Assembly: GCF_928391935.1 (NCBI RefSeq)
Contig: NZ_CAKMTD010000003.1
Location: 183,080 to 247,079, forward strand
Direction of reading: 5' to 3'
Length of the DNA stretch: 64,000 nt
Origin: Rothia nasimurium
GTDB taxonomy: Bacteria > Actinomycetota > Actinomycetes > Actinomycetales > Micrococcaceae
Positions 33,875 through 43,054 of the stretch are shown piece by piece. Under the pieces are notes generated by a model that made no database searches, had not been told where the DNA came from, and was given only the letters and a program-made list of their open reading frames with translations. Each line of letters starts with the position of its first letter. Position 1 is the first letter of the stretch. A program made the position numbers and the translations under genes.

Positions 33875-34786
33875 TTAGCTTTCTGAATCTTTGACGGCCA
33901 GGGTTGCCTGGTAGAGGTCACGCTTCGACACCCCGTGGGCTTCGGCGACCTGGGCGCAGGCGGCTTTCAGGCGGACGCCGCCGTCCACGAGTTCCAGGAC
34001 GAGGTCGGTCAGGTTCTCTGCCTCTTCCGCCTCGGGTTCGGGGGCGCCCTCCACCACGATGGCGATTTCGCCCTTAATCTGCTTGGATTCGGCCCAGGTG
34101 ACCAGCTCCTCTAGGCTGCCGCGGGCAACCTCTTCGTGTAGCTTGGTCAGCTCCCGGCAGACAGCAGCCCGGCGTCCAGCCCCAAAAACCTCCACAAAGT
34201 CATGCAGGGTCGCAGCCAGCCGGTGGGGGGACTCGTAGAAGACCATGGTGCGCTCTTCACGAGCGAGCGCAGCCAGGCGTCGAGAACGATCAGAGCCCTT
34301 CCGCGCAAGAAAGCCCTCAAAGGTGAAGCGGCCCGAGGGCAGGCCGGAGACGGCAATCGCGGTGACGACGGCTGAGGGCCCCGGCAGGGCGGTGACGGTC
34401 AGGCCAGCCTCAGCCACGGCAGCGGCTGCCACATAGCCGGGGTCGGAGACAGCAGGCATACCGGCGTCCGACATGAGCAGCACGGTCTGCCCAGCTGCCA
34501 CCGCCTCAACGATCTGGCCAGCCCGGTCAGCCTCGTTGTGGTCGTGGTTGACCAGCACCCGGCCGGTGTAGGTTACGCCCAGCCCGGCAGCCAGTTTGCG
34601 CAGGGTACGGGAGTCTTCCACGGCCAGGACGTCGGCTGACGCAAGTGCCTGCCGCAGGCGCGGGGAGGCGTCGGAGAGATTGCCGATGGGGGTACCGCCC
34701 AGGATCAGGGCACCGCCGTCACCAAGCGTCCCGCCCCCGGCGTCCAGGGGCTGATCTGTATCGGGGTTTTGTGGGGAGGATTCCAT
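33875..34786 (-). CDS. rsmI: 16S rRNA (cytidine-1402-2'-O)-methyltransferase
   Basis: 303-residue tetrapyrrole-methylase-fold enzyme that methylates C1402 at the ribosomal decoding site. Marks: GGTPIGNLSDASPR at the N-terminus, VEDSRTLRKL, LLMSDAGMPAVSDPGY, and LPGPSAVVTAIAVSGLP. ATG 34786 begins a short, poorly conserved leader before the GTPIGN motif; the longer frame upstream is not expected. The divergent pmt gene starts 67 bases away, so both promoters sit in a very short spacer. Confidence 0.95.
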   Translation of the reverse strand: MESSPQNPDTDQPLDAGGGTLGDGGALILGGTPIGNLSDASPRLRQALASADVLAVEDSRTLRKLAAGLGVTYTGRVLVNHDHNEADRAGQIVEAVAAGQTVLLMSDAGMPAVSDPGYVAAAAVAEAGLTVTALPGPSAVVTAIAVSGLPSGRFTFEGFLARKGSDRSRRLAALAREERTMVFYESPHRLAATLHDFVEVFGAGRRAAVCRELTKLHEEVARGSLEELVTWAESKQIKGEIAIVVEGAPEPEAEEAENLTDLVLELVDGGVRLKAACAQVAEAHGVSKRDLYQATLAVKDSES

Positions 34787-34853
34787 AAGTTTTAACCCTA
34801 CTCTTCTTAGTGTTCCCCACAATGGGGCGCGGCAATCTACTAGCATAACTTAG

Positions 34854-36491
34854 GTGAAATCTAATACCAGCCTAGCCGCCGTTCCCGACCGGGGTGAGCC
34901 CGGCCCCGTCCTGAGCCTCACCGCAGCCTTCTCTGAAGCTGCCCTCAAGGCCCGCCTCGCAGTGACCACGATGCCTCTGCCCCGCCTGGGCTGGGTAGCC
35001 CCCCTCCTGGTGCTGGTTCTGGCCGGGGTAATGCGCTTTGTGAACCTGGCCTACCCGAATGCAATTGTGTTCGATGAAACCTACTATGCCAAGGACGGCT
35101 ACTCCCTCCTCCACTTTGGGTACGAGCGCAGCTGGTCGGATACCGCCAACGAAAGCTTTGTTGCAGGTGCCCCAGCAGGTATCGAAGATTCCCCGGCTTA
35201 CGTGGTTCACCCGCCTGTGGGCAAGTGGATGATTGCCTTGGGCATGGCTGTGTTTGGGGACGATAACCCCTTTGGCTGGCGGGCTGCGGCGGCCCTCACC
35301 GGCACCCTGTCGGTGGCGCTGGTGATGCTGGCTGGCTGGCTGATTTTCCGGTCGGTGACGGTGGCGTCCCTGGCTGGTCTGTTCCTCAGCATTGATGGCT
35401 TGCACTATGTTCAGTCCCGCCTTGCCCTCCTCGATATTTTCCTGATGTTCTGGCTGCTGGCTACCTTCGTGGCTCTCCTGCTAGACCGGTACCAGGCCCG
35501 TCGCCGTTTGGCGACTTTGATAGCCGACCATGCCCGATCGAGGCGGGGGCTGCCGTCAGACGACTTCATGCTGTACGGCCCCTGGCTGGGCGTGCGCTAC
35601 TGGCGGATTATTGCCGGTGTGTGTGCTGGCCTTGCGGTTGGCGTCAAATGGAACGCCCTCTTCTTCATTGCCCTCTTTGGCCTCATGACGGTTTTTTGGG
35701 ACGCGAACGCCCGCCGGATCGCCGGCATTAAGCGCTGGTATGTGGCTGGCTTCCTGCGCGATGGTATTTTCGCCTTCTTCGCCCTGATTGGCACCGGCCT
35801 ACTCACCTACCTGGCCACCTGGACCGGCTGGTTCCTGTCTGACTCCGCCTACGACCGCAACTGGGCCGCAGAACACCCCGGCGAGGGGGTTCTCTGGCTG
35901 CCGGAGTCCCTACGCTCACTGTGGGAGTACCACCGCTCTGCCTATGCCTTCCATTCTGGTCTGGATTCCGACCACACCTATGAGTCCCCGGCCTGGCAGT
36001 GGCTGATTTTGGGCCGTCCCACCAGCTACTTCTACGAGTCCCATACCCTGGGAGTTAACGGGTGTGAGGTTGAGAAGTGTTCCCAGGCGATTTTGAATAT
36101 CGGCAACCCGCTGATCTGGTGGTCTTTTATTATCGTTGCGGTGGTGTCCCTGGCACTCCTGGTCCTGCGACGCGACTGGCGTTTCGGCGCCCTCTTTGCG
36201 GTCTTTGCGGTGGGCTACTTCCCCTGGTTTGCCTACCCTGAACGCACCATGTTCTTCTTCTACGCGCTTTCCTTCGAACCCTACCTGGTGCTGATGCTTG
36301 CCGGGGTTTTGGGTCTTGCGCTTGGACGTCCTGGCGATAGCGTCCGCCGCCGCCGGGCTGGTCTTGTGGTGGTTGGGGCCTTTACGGTCTTTGCCTTGCT
36401 ACTGAGTGTCTACTATTGGCCCATCTGGACCGCCGAAGTGATCCCCTACGATGCCTGGCGGGCTCGTATCTGGTTTGATGCCTGGATCTAA
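34854..36491 (+). CDS. pmt: Polyprenol-phosphate-mannose protein mannosyltransferase (Pmt, GT39)
   Basis: 545 residues. After a cytoplasmic leader of about 40 residues, the first membrane helix leads into AIVFDETYYAKDGYSLLHFGYE, with the Asp-Glu catalytic pair of GT39 enzymes on the outer loop. About ten more hydrophobic segments follow, and the large extracytoplasmic loop contains HPPVGKWMIALG. The enzyme transfers mannose from polyprenyl-phosphate-mannose to Ser/Thr of proteins emerging from the Sec pathway. Ser/Thr-rich secreted proteins in this window, such as the lipoprotein at 8134, are plausible clients (inference). Starts at GTG. Confidence 0.95.
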   Translation: MKSNTSLAAVPDRGEPGPVLSLTAAFSEAALKARLAVTTMPLPRLGWVAPLLVLVLAGVMRFVNLAYPNAIVFDETYYAKDGYSLLHFGYERSWSDTANESFVAGAPAGIEDSPAYVVHPPVGKWMIALGMAVFGDDNPFGWRAAAALTGTLSVALVMLAGWLIFRSVTVASLAGLFLSIDGLHYVQSRLALLDIFLMFWLLATFVALLLDRYQARRRLATLIADHARSRRGLPSDDFMLYGPWLGVRYWRIIAGVCAGLAVGVKWNALFFIALFGLMTVFWDANARRIAGIKRWYVAGFLRDGIFAFFALIGTGLLTYLATWTGWFLSDSAYDRNWAAEHPGEGVLWLPESLRSLWEYHRSAYAFHSGLDSDHTYESPAWQWLILGRPTSYFYESHTLGVNGCEVEKCSQAILNIGNPLIWWSFIIVAVVSLALLVLRRDWRFGALFAVFAVGYFPWFAYPERTMFFFYALSFEPYLVLMLAGVLGLALGRPGDSVRRRRAGLVVVGAFTVFALLLSVYYWPIWTAEVIPYDAWRARIWFDAWI

Positions 36492-36513
36492 CGAGTCAGC
36501 CGTGTAATACAGG

Positions 36514-36547
36514 TCAGGCCCCGGAACCGTTTGGTTCCGGGGCCTGA
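36514..36547 (+). terminator. Terminator of pmt
   Basis: A perfect 15-base stem (36514-36528 with 36533-36547) with loop GTTT, followed by TGCCTTTTG, about 23 bases past the stop. It may also act on the convergent minus-strand gene ending at 36566. Confidence 0.9.
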
Positions 36548-36565
36548 TGCCTTTTGTCTCTCGGG

Positions 36566-37663
36566 CTAGTTAAGTTTTGAGGCGCTCAGTTTTGCCTGTA
36601 GCTCCTGACGTTCTGCCTGACGTTTGGCGGCGAGGGCCCGACGGTAGCGGGTGGGCCAGGTTGCGGCAAGGAGGAGGATAGTCATCAGGATGATGATGGA
36701 ACCGGCGGCGATGGCAGCGTCCACCCAGAACTGGGGCGGGTAGAGACGGATCAGGGTGTCATCCAGGGCGAACTGCCAGTTGCCCTGGGGGAAGAATACT
36801 TCGTGGAACCGGGTGAAGAAGGCTTCCCAGCCCAGGACGCCAGCCACAGCAAGGCCGGTGATGAGGATGAGGGTTGCCCAGGCGCCTGCGAAAAGGCTGG
36901 AGCGGATCACACCGGGGGCGCGAAGGCGCAGGGTACGGCCAGCGAACAGGGCGGCTACCAGCATGACCAGGGCAAAGACGGTAGCCCACAGCATGACGCG
37001 TTTGACGTCGGTCATGTGCTCTACCTCAGAGGTGAGGAAGGCGGCCTTACCGCCGGTGGTGATCTCAGACAGGAAGGTGTGGGGGGCCAGGTTCAGCACG
37101 TAGTCCAAGCCGTAGGAGCCCAGGCGGAGCCTTTCTTGGGTATCAAACCCGTAGCTGTCGGAGGGGAAGCCGGGGCGGTGGTACTCCAGCCACAGGAAGG
37201 CGTTACTGGCGATTGCCCGCAAGGCAACCATGATGATGACTACGGGGACGCTCAGGGCAAGCAGGGTGCGGCGTAGCCCCAGGAGCCTGGGGCGATCGGC
37301 TACCGCTTCTTCTCGGGCACCAGCCCGGGTAGCTGCCGGGTCGGTGGCAGCTGAATCCGTCCCGGCAGAACCGGTCAGGGAGGCCGCTCTGGCGGGGGCC
37401 TGATCGTCCTGGGGGCTGCTGAGGGTTCCAGGGACGTAGGTACCCTCATCTACCGGATCAGACGGAACTGGCCCGTCAACCAGGGGGACGGGGGACGTCC
37501 AGGGGGCCGCCTCCTGACTGCCCAGTGGAGCCGGGGTAGCGAGGCCCTTCTCAGCGCGTCGGGCAGAAAGCAAGGAATCTGCTGCAGGGTTAATGGCTGG
37601 GCTGAGCTTCTCCCATTCCTTGCCGTTGGGGGCATCTGCGGGGTTGGTCGGGTTCTGGGCCAC
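36566..37663 (-). CDS. TIGR01906/DUF1461 family membrane protein
   Basis: 365 residues. About 125 residues of Pro/Ala/Ser-rich, acidic cytoplasmic sequence precede the first membrane helix (LLALSVPVVIIMVALRAIA). Then comes an outside loop with FDTQERLRLGSYGLDYVLN and three further helices. This arrangement matches the TIGR01906 family (DUF1461), typical of Gram-positive bacteria and of unknown function. The unusually long, low-complexity N-terminus is probably disordered. It is probably transcribed on its own. Confidence 0.88.
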   Translation of the reverse strand: MAQNPTNPADAPNGKEWEKLSPAINPAADSLLSARRAEKGLATPAPLGSQEAAPWTSPVPLVDGPVPSDPVDEGTYVPGTLSSPQDDQAPARAASLTGSAGTDSAATDPAATRAGAREEAVADRPRLLGLRRTLLALSVPVVIIMVALRAIASNAFLWLEYHRPGFPSDSYGFDTQERLRLGSYGLDYVLNLAPHTFLSEITTGGKAAFLTSEVEHMTDVKRVMLWATVFALVMLVAALFAGRTLRLRAPGVIRSSLFAGAWATLILITGLAVAGVLGWEAFFTRFHEVFFPQGNWQFALDDTLIRLYPPQFWVDAAIAAGSIIILMTILLLAATWPTRYRRALAAKRQAERQELQAKLSASKLN

Positions 37664-37736
37664 GGGTAGAAAGTCCTTGTGTCTGGTTTCTCTTGCCCTT
37701 GTATCTTACGCGGTTCATTCCCCGGAGCATAGAAAA

Positions 37737-37766
37737 CTCCCGCCCCACCGTCCGGTGGTGCGGGAG
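37737..37766 (-). terminator. Terminator of the L,D-transpeptidase gene
   Basis: CTCCCGC and CCACC pair with GGTGG and GCGGGAG around GTCC (37737-37766), with one mismatch. On the minus strand the stem is followed by TTTTCTATG. Confidence 0.88.
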
Positions 37767-37798
37767 CTTCTCAGGGGTTATGGGACCCGGGCTGGGTT

Positions 37799-39046
37799 TT
37801 ACCAGTTGCCCTTCCAGCTTGCGTCGCTGTAATTCTCGAAGGGGATGTTCCAGTCGCCGTAGCCGTCGTCGGGGTCCGCCTGGGGGTAACCGGTGTTGAT
37901 GGTCTCTACGACGTCGCCCACGCCAAAGTTGTTGTAGAAAATCTTGACGTCCTCCGGCAGCATACCGATGCAGCCGTGGGAGAGGTTGGCGTAGCCTACG
38001 CTGGGCCAGGCGCTGGGGAGGGCCTGGTGGACGAAGACACCGCTGGAGGTCAGGCGGGAGGTCCAGGAGGCCCAGAAGGGCTCATAGTAGTGGGGGTCGC
38101 CTTCTGCTAGATCCAGGGAGCCGGGGTTGAAGAAGTAGCTTTCTGCCTTTTCGATAATGACGAGTTCACCCACAACGGAGGGCCAGTCGGTGTTACCCAG
38201 GGTAATGGGGGCTTCGTGGATGAGCTTGTCGTCAACCCACATTTTGATGGTCTTGGTGTTGTTATCGGCCAGGGCGTAGCGCTTGTTCCAGGTGTGGAAG
38301 GTGCGCTTGAGCTCGTGGTTGCCGATCATGCCGTTGCCGATATCTAGGCCGAAGATGTCGAGTTCGATGGTGATGGTGGAGTTGGTGTCCCACTTCTTTT
38401 CAGGACGGTACCGCACCATCTGGTCGTTGTACCAGCGGAACTTGCCGGGGTGGTCGCCGCCGCCGGTGATTTTGATGCGTTCTTCAACCTCGGCCTTGTT
38501 GATGACGGGCTCGGAGAAGTTGAGCTGGATGATGCGGCCGATACCAACGGTTTCCCCGTCGACGATGTTGATGCGGGCGTCGGCTTCGTAAGGGGCTGAG
38601 ACGGTTGCGAAGGTGCTCTTGCCCTTACCGCTGATGCCCTCGGCGTCGTCAGCTTCCCAGGCGACGGTGTAAGTGCGGTTGAAGACCATGCGGTCGGTGG
38701 AGGCCCAGCTCTTGCCGTCCGCTGCCAGTTCGCCGGGGAGCTCTTCGCCCTTTTCGGTGGTGACGGTAACCTTGGTGAGCTTGGAGTCCTCGGTTGAAAC
38801 GGTGACGGTTTCAAGGGGGTTGATCTCAACCTGATCGAGGGCAGGAACAACGTTGATGGTGCCGCCAAAGGTGGGGGTGGGGCTAGGGCTGGCAGAAGCG
38901 GATGCTGTGGTTTCTGTTGCTTGGGTTTCTGAGGCCGTGTTGTTGGCTGAACAAGCAGCAAGGGCCATGGTTCCCAGGGCGCCTATGGTGACGAAGGAGC
39001 GGCGGGTGAGGGCGTCCCGGTGGGCGGGATCGAGGGGTAGAGCCAC
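37799..39046 (-). CDS. L,D-transpeptidase lipoprotein with Ig-like domains
   Basis: 415 residues. The N-terminus has RRSFVTIGALG, a twin-arginine-like start, and a lipobox LAAC (about Cys33), so it is probably lipidated outside the membrane. A Ser/Thr/Ala/Pro linker leads to two Ig-like domains (about 60-270), then the YkuD catalytic domain with FVHQALPS and the SHGCIGM motif carrying the active cysteine. These enzymes make 3-3 peptidoglycan cross-links and can attach proteins. The C-terminal tail ends in Trp. A palindrome upstream (39164-39178) may be an operator. Confidence 0.95.
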   Translation of the reverse strand: MALPLDPAHRDALTRRSFVTIGALGTMALAACSANNTASETQATETTASASASPSPTPTFGGTINVVPALDQVEINPLETVTVSTEDSKLTKVTVTTEKGEELPGELAADGKSWASTDRMVFNRTYTVAWEADDAEGISGKGKSTFATVSAPYEADARINIVDGETVGIGRIIQLNFSEPVINKAEVEERIKITGGGDHPGKFRWYNDQMVRYRPEKKWDTNSTITIELDIFGLDIGNGMIGNHELKRTFHTWNKRYALADNNTKTIKMWVDDKLIHEAPITLGNTDWPSVVGELVIIEKAESYFFNPGSLDLAEGDPHYYEPFWASWTSRLTSSGVFVHQALPSAWPSVGYANLSHGCIGMLPEDVKIFYNNFGVGDVVETINTGYPQADPDDGYGDWNIPFENYSDASWKGNW

Positions 39047-39163
39047 GGGCAGTTCTTCCTTGGTGTGAGTGACGGGAACGAGCGAAAAATTGGGTCTCAG
39101 AAATCTTATCGAATTCAGGGTACTGATGATATGGTCCAGCTCCCATTTTGGGTCTTTTTTGTG

Positions 39164-39178
39164 CTGTGTAGTACACAG
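39164..39178. promoter_or_regulatory. Candidate operator upstream of the L,D-transpeptidase gene
   Basis: CTGTGTA and TACACAG form a 15-base palindrome with a single central base, about 120 bases upstream of the transpeptidase start. The region 39047-39279 otherwise holds no gene. Its arms resemble the TTACAC/GTGTAA palindrome near whiB2. The binding protein is unknown. Confidence 0.35.
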
Positions 39179-39279
39179 TGGTGGTGTAGCTAGGCCACAG
39201 GATACTGGCCCAGTGTAGGGCAGTAGGTGAGGTCAGGAAGCTCCGGGCAGGGATGGGGTGGGTGGTTCTCTATCAGGCT

Positions 39280-39558
39280 TTAGGAGAGCGGACGGAGGTG
39301 CGGCCGGCCGGTAGGAGCAGCTCCGGTAGGTGCCTGGGCGAGGCTGGTGGGGGCGGATGCGGTGCCGACGCGGACGACCTCCCACCCCTGGGGGGCGGTG
39401 AGGCGGTCTGCGTGGAATTCGCAGAGGTCATAGGCATGGGGTTCTCGGTGGGTGGAGAGGGGGCCGATGACCGCTGTTGAGTCTGCGTAGGCGTAGGTCA
39501 GGGTGTAGATTGCTTCGCGCTGGCAGGTCTGGCGGGAGCACTGGCGGGTGGTTGCCAT
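39280..39558 (-). CDS. DUF3499 family protein
   Basis: 92 residues starting MATTRQCSRQTCQREA, the recognised N-terminus of this actinobacterial family, with YADSTAVIGPL, then HAYDLCEFHADRLTAPQGWEVVR. Four Cys/His residues (two Cys near the start and CEFH later) suggest a small metal-binding fold. The gene lies directly after whiB2, a neighbour pair conserved in mycobacteria and other actinobacteria. The Ala/Pro/Thr-rich tail is probably disordered. Function unknown. Confidence 0.93.
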   Translation of the reverse strand: MATTRQCSRQTCQREAIYTLTYAYADSTAVIGPLSTHREPHAYDLCEFHADRLTAPQGWEVVRVGTASAPTSLAQAPTGAAPTGRPHLRPLS

Positions 39559-39577
39559 GGGGCTGAGCCTTACTTTC

Positions 39578-40048
39578 TTAGATGGTTTGCTTGCGGAGAC
39601 GACGACGTTCGCGTTCTGAGAGTCCACCCCAGATGCCGAAGCGTTCGTCATTTTCCATGGCATATTCGAGACAGGCTTCACGCACGGGGCACTCGTTACA
39701 GACCCGCTTAGCGTCGCGGGTTGAACCACCCTTTTCAGGGAAGAAGGCTTCAGGGTCGGTCTGGGCACAGAGGGCATCTGCCTGCCATGAGAGTTCACCA
39801 TCGTCGCCGTCGGTACTGTAAATGCCGGCTGCCTGCTGCCACAGGGAGAGGGTTTCAGCGTCGGATGCGAGGTTCTCGGTGCTTGCAGCGTTGGATGCGG
39901 TGGCGCGTCCCCGGGCGCGGGGTGTTGCGGCATTGATCAAAGCGGTGGCCTGGTCTTCTAAGTAGTGGGCAGAGTGCATGGTGTGGTGAGGGGCCCGTGC
40001 CGCCCCGCGGGGAGTGGATCCGCTCAGGGGGAAGCTATTGTGGCCCAT
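39578..40048 (-). CDS. whiB2: WhiB2-type Fe-S transcription factor
   Basis: 156 residues. The four cluster ligands are C94, C117, C120 and C126 (C-x22-C-x2-C-x5-C), followed by the turn GIWGG (138-142) and a basic C-terminus ERERRRLRK that contacts DNA. Wbl proteins bind a [4Fe-4S] cluster and the sigma factor; WhiB2/WhmD controls cell division in related genera. The DUF3499 neighbour supports the WhiB2 assignment. ATG 40048 is chosen for its strong AAAGGGA site; a later ATG at 39979 lacks one. The N-terminal 85 residues are unusually long and low in complexity. Confidence 0.93.
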   Translation of the reverse strand: MGHNSFPLSGSTPRGAARAPHHTMHSAHYLEDQATALINAATPRARGRATASNAASTENLASDAETLSLWQQAAGIYSTDGDDGELSWQADALCAQTDPEAFFPEKGGSTRDAKRVCNECPVREACLEYAMENDERFGIWGGLSERERRRLRKQTI

Positions 40049-40353
40049 GGTTCCCTTTCATATCCCTAGAGATGAGGACATCTGCGTGGCAGGATACTCC
40101 CTGGTGGGTGCATGCCGGCCAGAAGATTTTTCTGCCGACAGCGCGAAAGTCGGGCCGGTGAAGGCACCTGACCTGCCGGTGGAAAAAAATTTACCTGACC
40201 TAATTACACGTGTGTAAGGCCCCTCCCGTCAAGCTGAGAATAAAAATTTTTGCGTCGTGACCAGATTGTTATACAAAAATTTGCGTTTCTGTGTGGTATA
40301 TGCATACCAAGACTCTCGATCCCCTTGACCTCGGAAGGGGCTAGAGTGAATAT
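40049..40353. promoter_or_regulatory. Divergent AT-rich promoter region of whiB2 with two palindromes
   Basis: About 305 gene-free bases, visibly AT-rich from 40180 to 40310. TTACAC/GTGTAA with a GT centre lies at 40204-40217, and TGGTAT/ATACCA around ATGC at 40294-40309. Both look like dimer binding sites. Promoters for whiB2 (minus) and the TIGR03089 gene (plus) must lie here, but I cannot assign -35/-10 pairs with confidence. Confidence 0.5.
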
Positions 40354-41091
40354 ATGACTTCTTCTGCTTCTTTTTCTGTCTTCATGCAGCAGTTAGCTGC
40401 CCGCCAGTCCCCTGCCCTGCTGTGGTATTCGGTTCCCGGCGAACGTATTGAACTATCGGGCAGGGTTTTTGATAACTGGGTTGCTAAGACCGCTAACTTT
40501 TTGGTGGACGAGTGCGAGCTGGAACCCGGCTCCCTGCTGGCTTTGCCCGAGCGCCTGCACTGGCGTTCGCTGGTTCTGGCAGCAGCTGGTCTGCGGGTAG
40601 GGGCGACCCTGGCTTGGGGGCAGCAGGCGGGGGCGGACGTCCGCGCCGCCTTTGATACGGCAGAGCTAGAAGGTGCAGCGGAAGAGTACCTGCTGGCTGT
40701 GGCCTCTGAACCGCTAGCTCCGCGCTTTATGGGGCAGCTACCTGCGGGAATGATTGATTACGCGGCTGAGGTCAGGTCCCACCCCGATGTTTACATGGGG
40801 TGGGCAGAACCTGACTCTGAAGGACTGGCCTGGGAGGGTACCAGCAATACCCAGCTGATGGAGCGGCTGGCCCACCAGGTTTCAGTCCTGTCTTCTGGGT
40901 ATGACCGGGAGGTAGCTGCCCTCCAGGTAGCGGGCGAGCGCTTCGACGCCACTTCCCTAGAGCAAGCTCTAGCGGTGATAGCCTCAGGCCGCGCGGCTTT
41001 GATTCTTGACCCGGAAGTTACCTGGGAGCAGGAGCGTCTTAGTCGAGTTTTGGCCGACGAACGGGCCCTGTCTCTGCCTTCTCAACAATAG
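40354..41091 (+). CDS. TIGR03089 family protein
   Basis: 245 residues resembling the N-terminal part of AMP-forming ligases. It has the family's early PALLWYSVPGERIELSGRVFDNWVAKTANFLVDE-type start, an LLALPERLHWRSLVLAAAG segment and the GATLAWG turn, but no AMP-binding TSGTTG motif or C-terminal ligase domain, so adenylating activity is not expected. TIGR03089 is an actinobacterial family without known function. Its 3' end overlaps the convergent GtrA gene by 53 bases. Confidence 0.85.
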   Translation: MTSSASFSVFMQQLAARQSPALLWYSVPGERIELSGRVFDNWVAKTANFLVDECELEPGSLLALPERLHWRSLVLAAAGLRVGATLAWGQQAGADVRAAFDTAELEGAAEEYLLAVASEPLAPRFMGQLPAGMIDYAAEVRSHPDVYMGWAEPDSEGLAWEGTSNTQLMERLAHQVSVLSSGYDREVAALQVAGERFDATSLEQALAVIASGRAALILDPEVTWEQERLSRVLADERALSLPSQQ

Positions 41092-41614
41092 GCAGGGAGC
41101 CGGTCATAATCTTGGTGGCTTCTTCGATGAGCTCGGCCCGCTTCTCCTCGGTGGTCTTATCGTCGCTGTGGCTCTTGCTCTGTGAGAAGACCCAGAACTT
41201 GTAGAGGAAGTAGCGCACGATGGTGCCCAAGATGGTGCCGATGATAGTGCCTGAGATATAGGAGGCGGTAGGGCTGGTCAGGTGCAGGACGTAGAGGCTA
41301 AAGAGCACGCAGGCTGCTTCAACCCCGATACCGATGGCGTTGACGATACCGAATTCAACAGCTTCGCGTACCTTGTTGCCGGTGCGCTTCTCCCGGAAGG
41401 TCCACAGGCGGTTGGCGATCCAGGAGAAGATGGTGGCAACAATACCGGCGACCACCTTCGCCTTGGCGTGTCCATCAGCGAAGATGGAGTGCATGAGGGT
41501 CCAGCTCACAGCAGAGTTAATGGCGAAGGCCATTCCGCCAACTGACAGGAACTGCAAGACTTCCCGCCCGTGGCTCTGATACAGCAGGGCGACTCGTTCC
41601 TTGAGTGAGCTCAT
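41039..41614 (-). CDS. GtrA family membrane protein
   Basis: 191 residues with four hydrophobic helices (about 20-40, 53-70, 90-110 and 120-140), the GtrA family layout, including FLSVGGMAFAIN and the paired basic motifs NRLWTFRE and YFLYKFWVF that end helices 2 and 4. GtrA proteins are thought to move or support polyprenyl-linked sugars across the membrane for cell-surface glycosylation. The cytoplasmic tail of about 45 residues is charged. Its 3' end overlaps the TIGR03089 gene on the other strand. Confidence 0.92.
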   Translation of the reverse strand: MSSLKERVALLYQSHGREVLQFLSVGGMAFAINSAVSWTLMHSIFADGHAKAKVVAGIVATIFSWIANRLWTFREKRTGNKVREAVEFGIVNAIGIGVEAACVLFSLYVLHLTSPTASYISGTIIGTILGTIVRYFLYKFWVFSQSKSHSDDKTTEEKRAELIEEATKIMTGSLPIVEKAETGPVRRPKLD

Positions 41615-41837
41615 GTGGTTCCTCTATCTGCCAAGCCCGATACGTTGCTCTGCTGTCGGGGTGTGAGGTATGGACTCTTGCCAATATACCGCCCGGCACT
41701 TCCCCTGGCAGGCATGGACAGGCTGGGCTTTGCTCACAGCTTCCCGGGAGTTCTTCTCCGCCCCCGGTGTCTGCTAGCTGGAACCTCTTTTACAAGCACC
41801 GGTGGCGCAGGTAGCCTTATGTAATGTGAATTACCCT

Positions 41838-43019
41838 ATGACTGGTCCGAAAATTGGTGTTGTTGGTGGTGGGCAGCTGGCGCGTATGATGGCGCCGGCG
41901 GCAACCGAACTTGGCTTTGATCTGCGTATCTTGGCGGAAGACGAGGGGGTGTGTGCCCGTCGTGCTGTGCCCTATGCGCCGGTCGGTGATTATCAGAACT
42001 ATGAGACCCTGGCAGCTTTCGCCCGTGAGGTTGATGTACTCACCTTCGACCACGAGCACGTTCCCACCGATTTCTTGCACCGCCTCATGGAGGAGGGCGT
42101 GAACGTCCAGCCCCGCCCCCAGGCCCTGGTCTATGCCCAGGACAAAATTGAAATGCGCAAGGCTGTGGATCGACTGGGCCTACCCAACCCCCGCTGGGCT
42201 GAAGTTACTACCCTGGATGAGCTCCTGGCCTTTGGCGACGACGCCGGGTGGCCCCTCGTCCTGAAAACCCCGCGAGGAGGATACGACGGCAAGGGCGTCA
42301 TGGTCCTTGATTCTGCGGACGAGGCCCGGGTCGAGTCTGCCGCCTGGTTTGACCAGCTCCCCTCCCGCACCGACTTTTCCGCCCTACTCGCTGAAGAGAA
42401 GGTCCCCTTCAGCCGGGAGCTCTCCGCCCTGGTAGCCCGCCGCGATTCCGGTGAGGTAAAAGCCTGGCCCGTCGCCGAATCCATTCAGAAAAATTCTGTG
42501 TGTGACGAGGTTATTGCCCCAGCTCCCGGTATTTCTCCCCAGGTGGCTGAAGCTGCCCAGGCTGCTGCTGTGAAGGTAGCTACCGAGTTAGGTGTCACCG
42601 GCGTCATGGCTGCTGAGCTTTTTGAGGTCCCCGGCTCTGAGGCAGGCTTCCTCATCAACGAGTTCGCCATGCGCCCCCACAATTCAGGGCACTGGACCCA
42701 GGACGGCTCCGTCACCAGCCAGTTCGAACAGCACCTGCGGGCCGTCGCCAACTACCCCCTTGGAACAACCGACCTTAAGGGGGAGGTCGCCCTCATGAAG
42801 AACTTCCTGGGCGGCTCCAACGACGACATTTTTGGGGTCTACCCCACCCTCATGGAAACCTACCCGGCCGCCAAAGTCCACTACTACGGCAAAGCCGTCA
42901 AACCCGGCCGTAAGATCGGGCATATCAATATGACCGGTTCTGCCGCCGACCTCGACCAGCTGCGGGCCCAGGCCACCGGGGCCGCATCCTTGCTCACCGA
43001 CGGCCCCGCCTCAGCATAA
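41838..43019 (+). CDS. purK: N5-carboxyaminoimidazole ribonucleotide synthase
   Basis: 393-residue ATP-grasp enzyme of purine synthesis that carboxylates AIR to N5-CAIR. The N-terminal [13 protein letters not shown], the ATP-grasp segment [11 protein letters not shown], and [15 protein letters not shown] are characteristic. ATG 41838 begins four residues before the conserved core. No Shine-Dalgarno sequence is evident there, and TATGTAAT just upstream could be a -10 box of a near-leaderless message. purE follows 35 bases later. Confidence 0.95.
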   Translation: MTGPKIGVVGGGQLARMMAPAATELGFDLRILAEDEGVCARRAVPYAPVGDYQNYETLAAFAREVDVLTFDHEHVPTDFLHRLMEEGVNVQPRPQALVYAQDKIEMRKAVDRLGLPNPRWAEVTTLDELLAFGDDAGWPLVLKTPRGGYDGKGVMVLDSADEARVESAAWFDQLPSRTDFSALLAEEKVPFSRELSALVARRDSGEVKAWPVAESIQKNSVCDEVIAPAPGISPQVAEAAQAAAVKVATELGVTGVMAAELFEVPGSEAGFLINEFAMRPHNSGHWTQDGSVTSQFEQHLRAVANYPLGTTDLKGEVALMKNFLGGSNDDIFGVYPTLMETYPAAKVHYYGKAVKPGRKIGHINMTGSAADLDQLRAQATGAASLLTDGPASA

Positions 43020-43054
43020 GCACCCCACACCCACCCCCTACCCTAGGAGCATCA

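Noticed and set aside
39559..39933. A longer start for the DUF3499 protein
   Set aside because: The extra frame overlaps whiB2, and the recognised family begins at MATTRQCSR.
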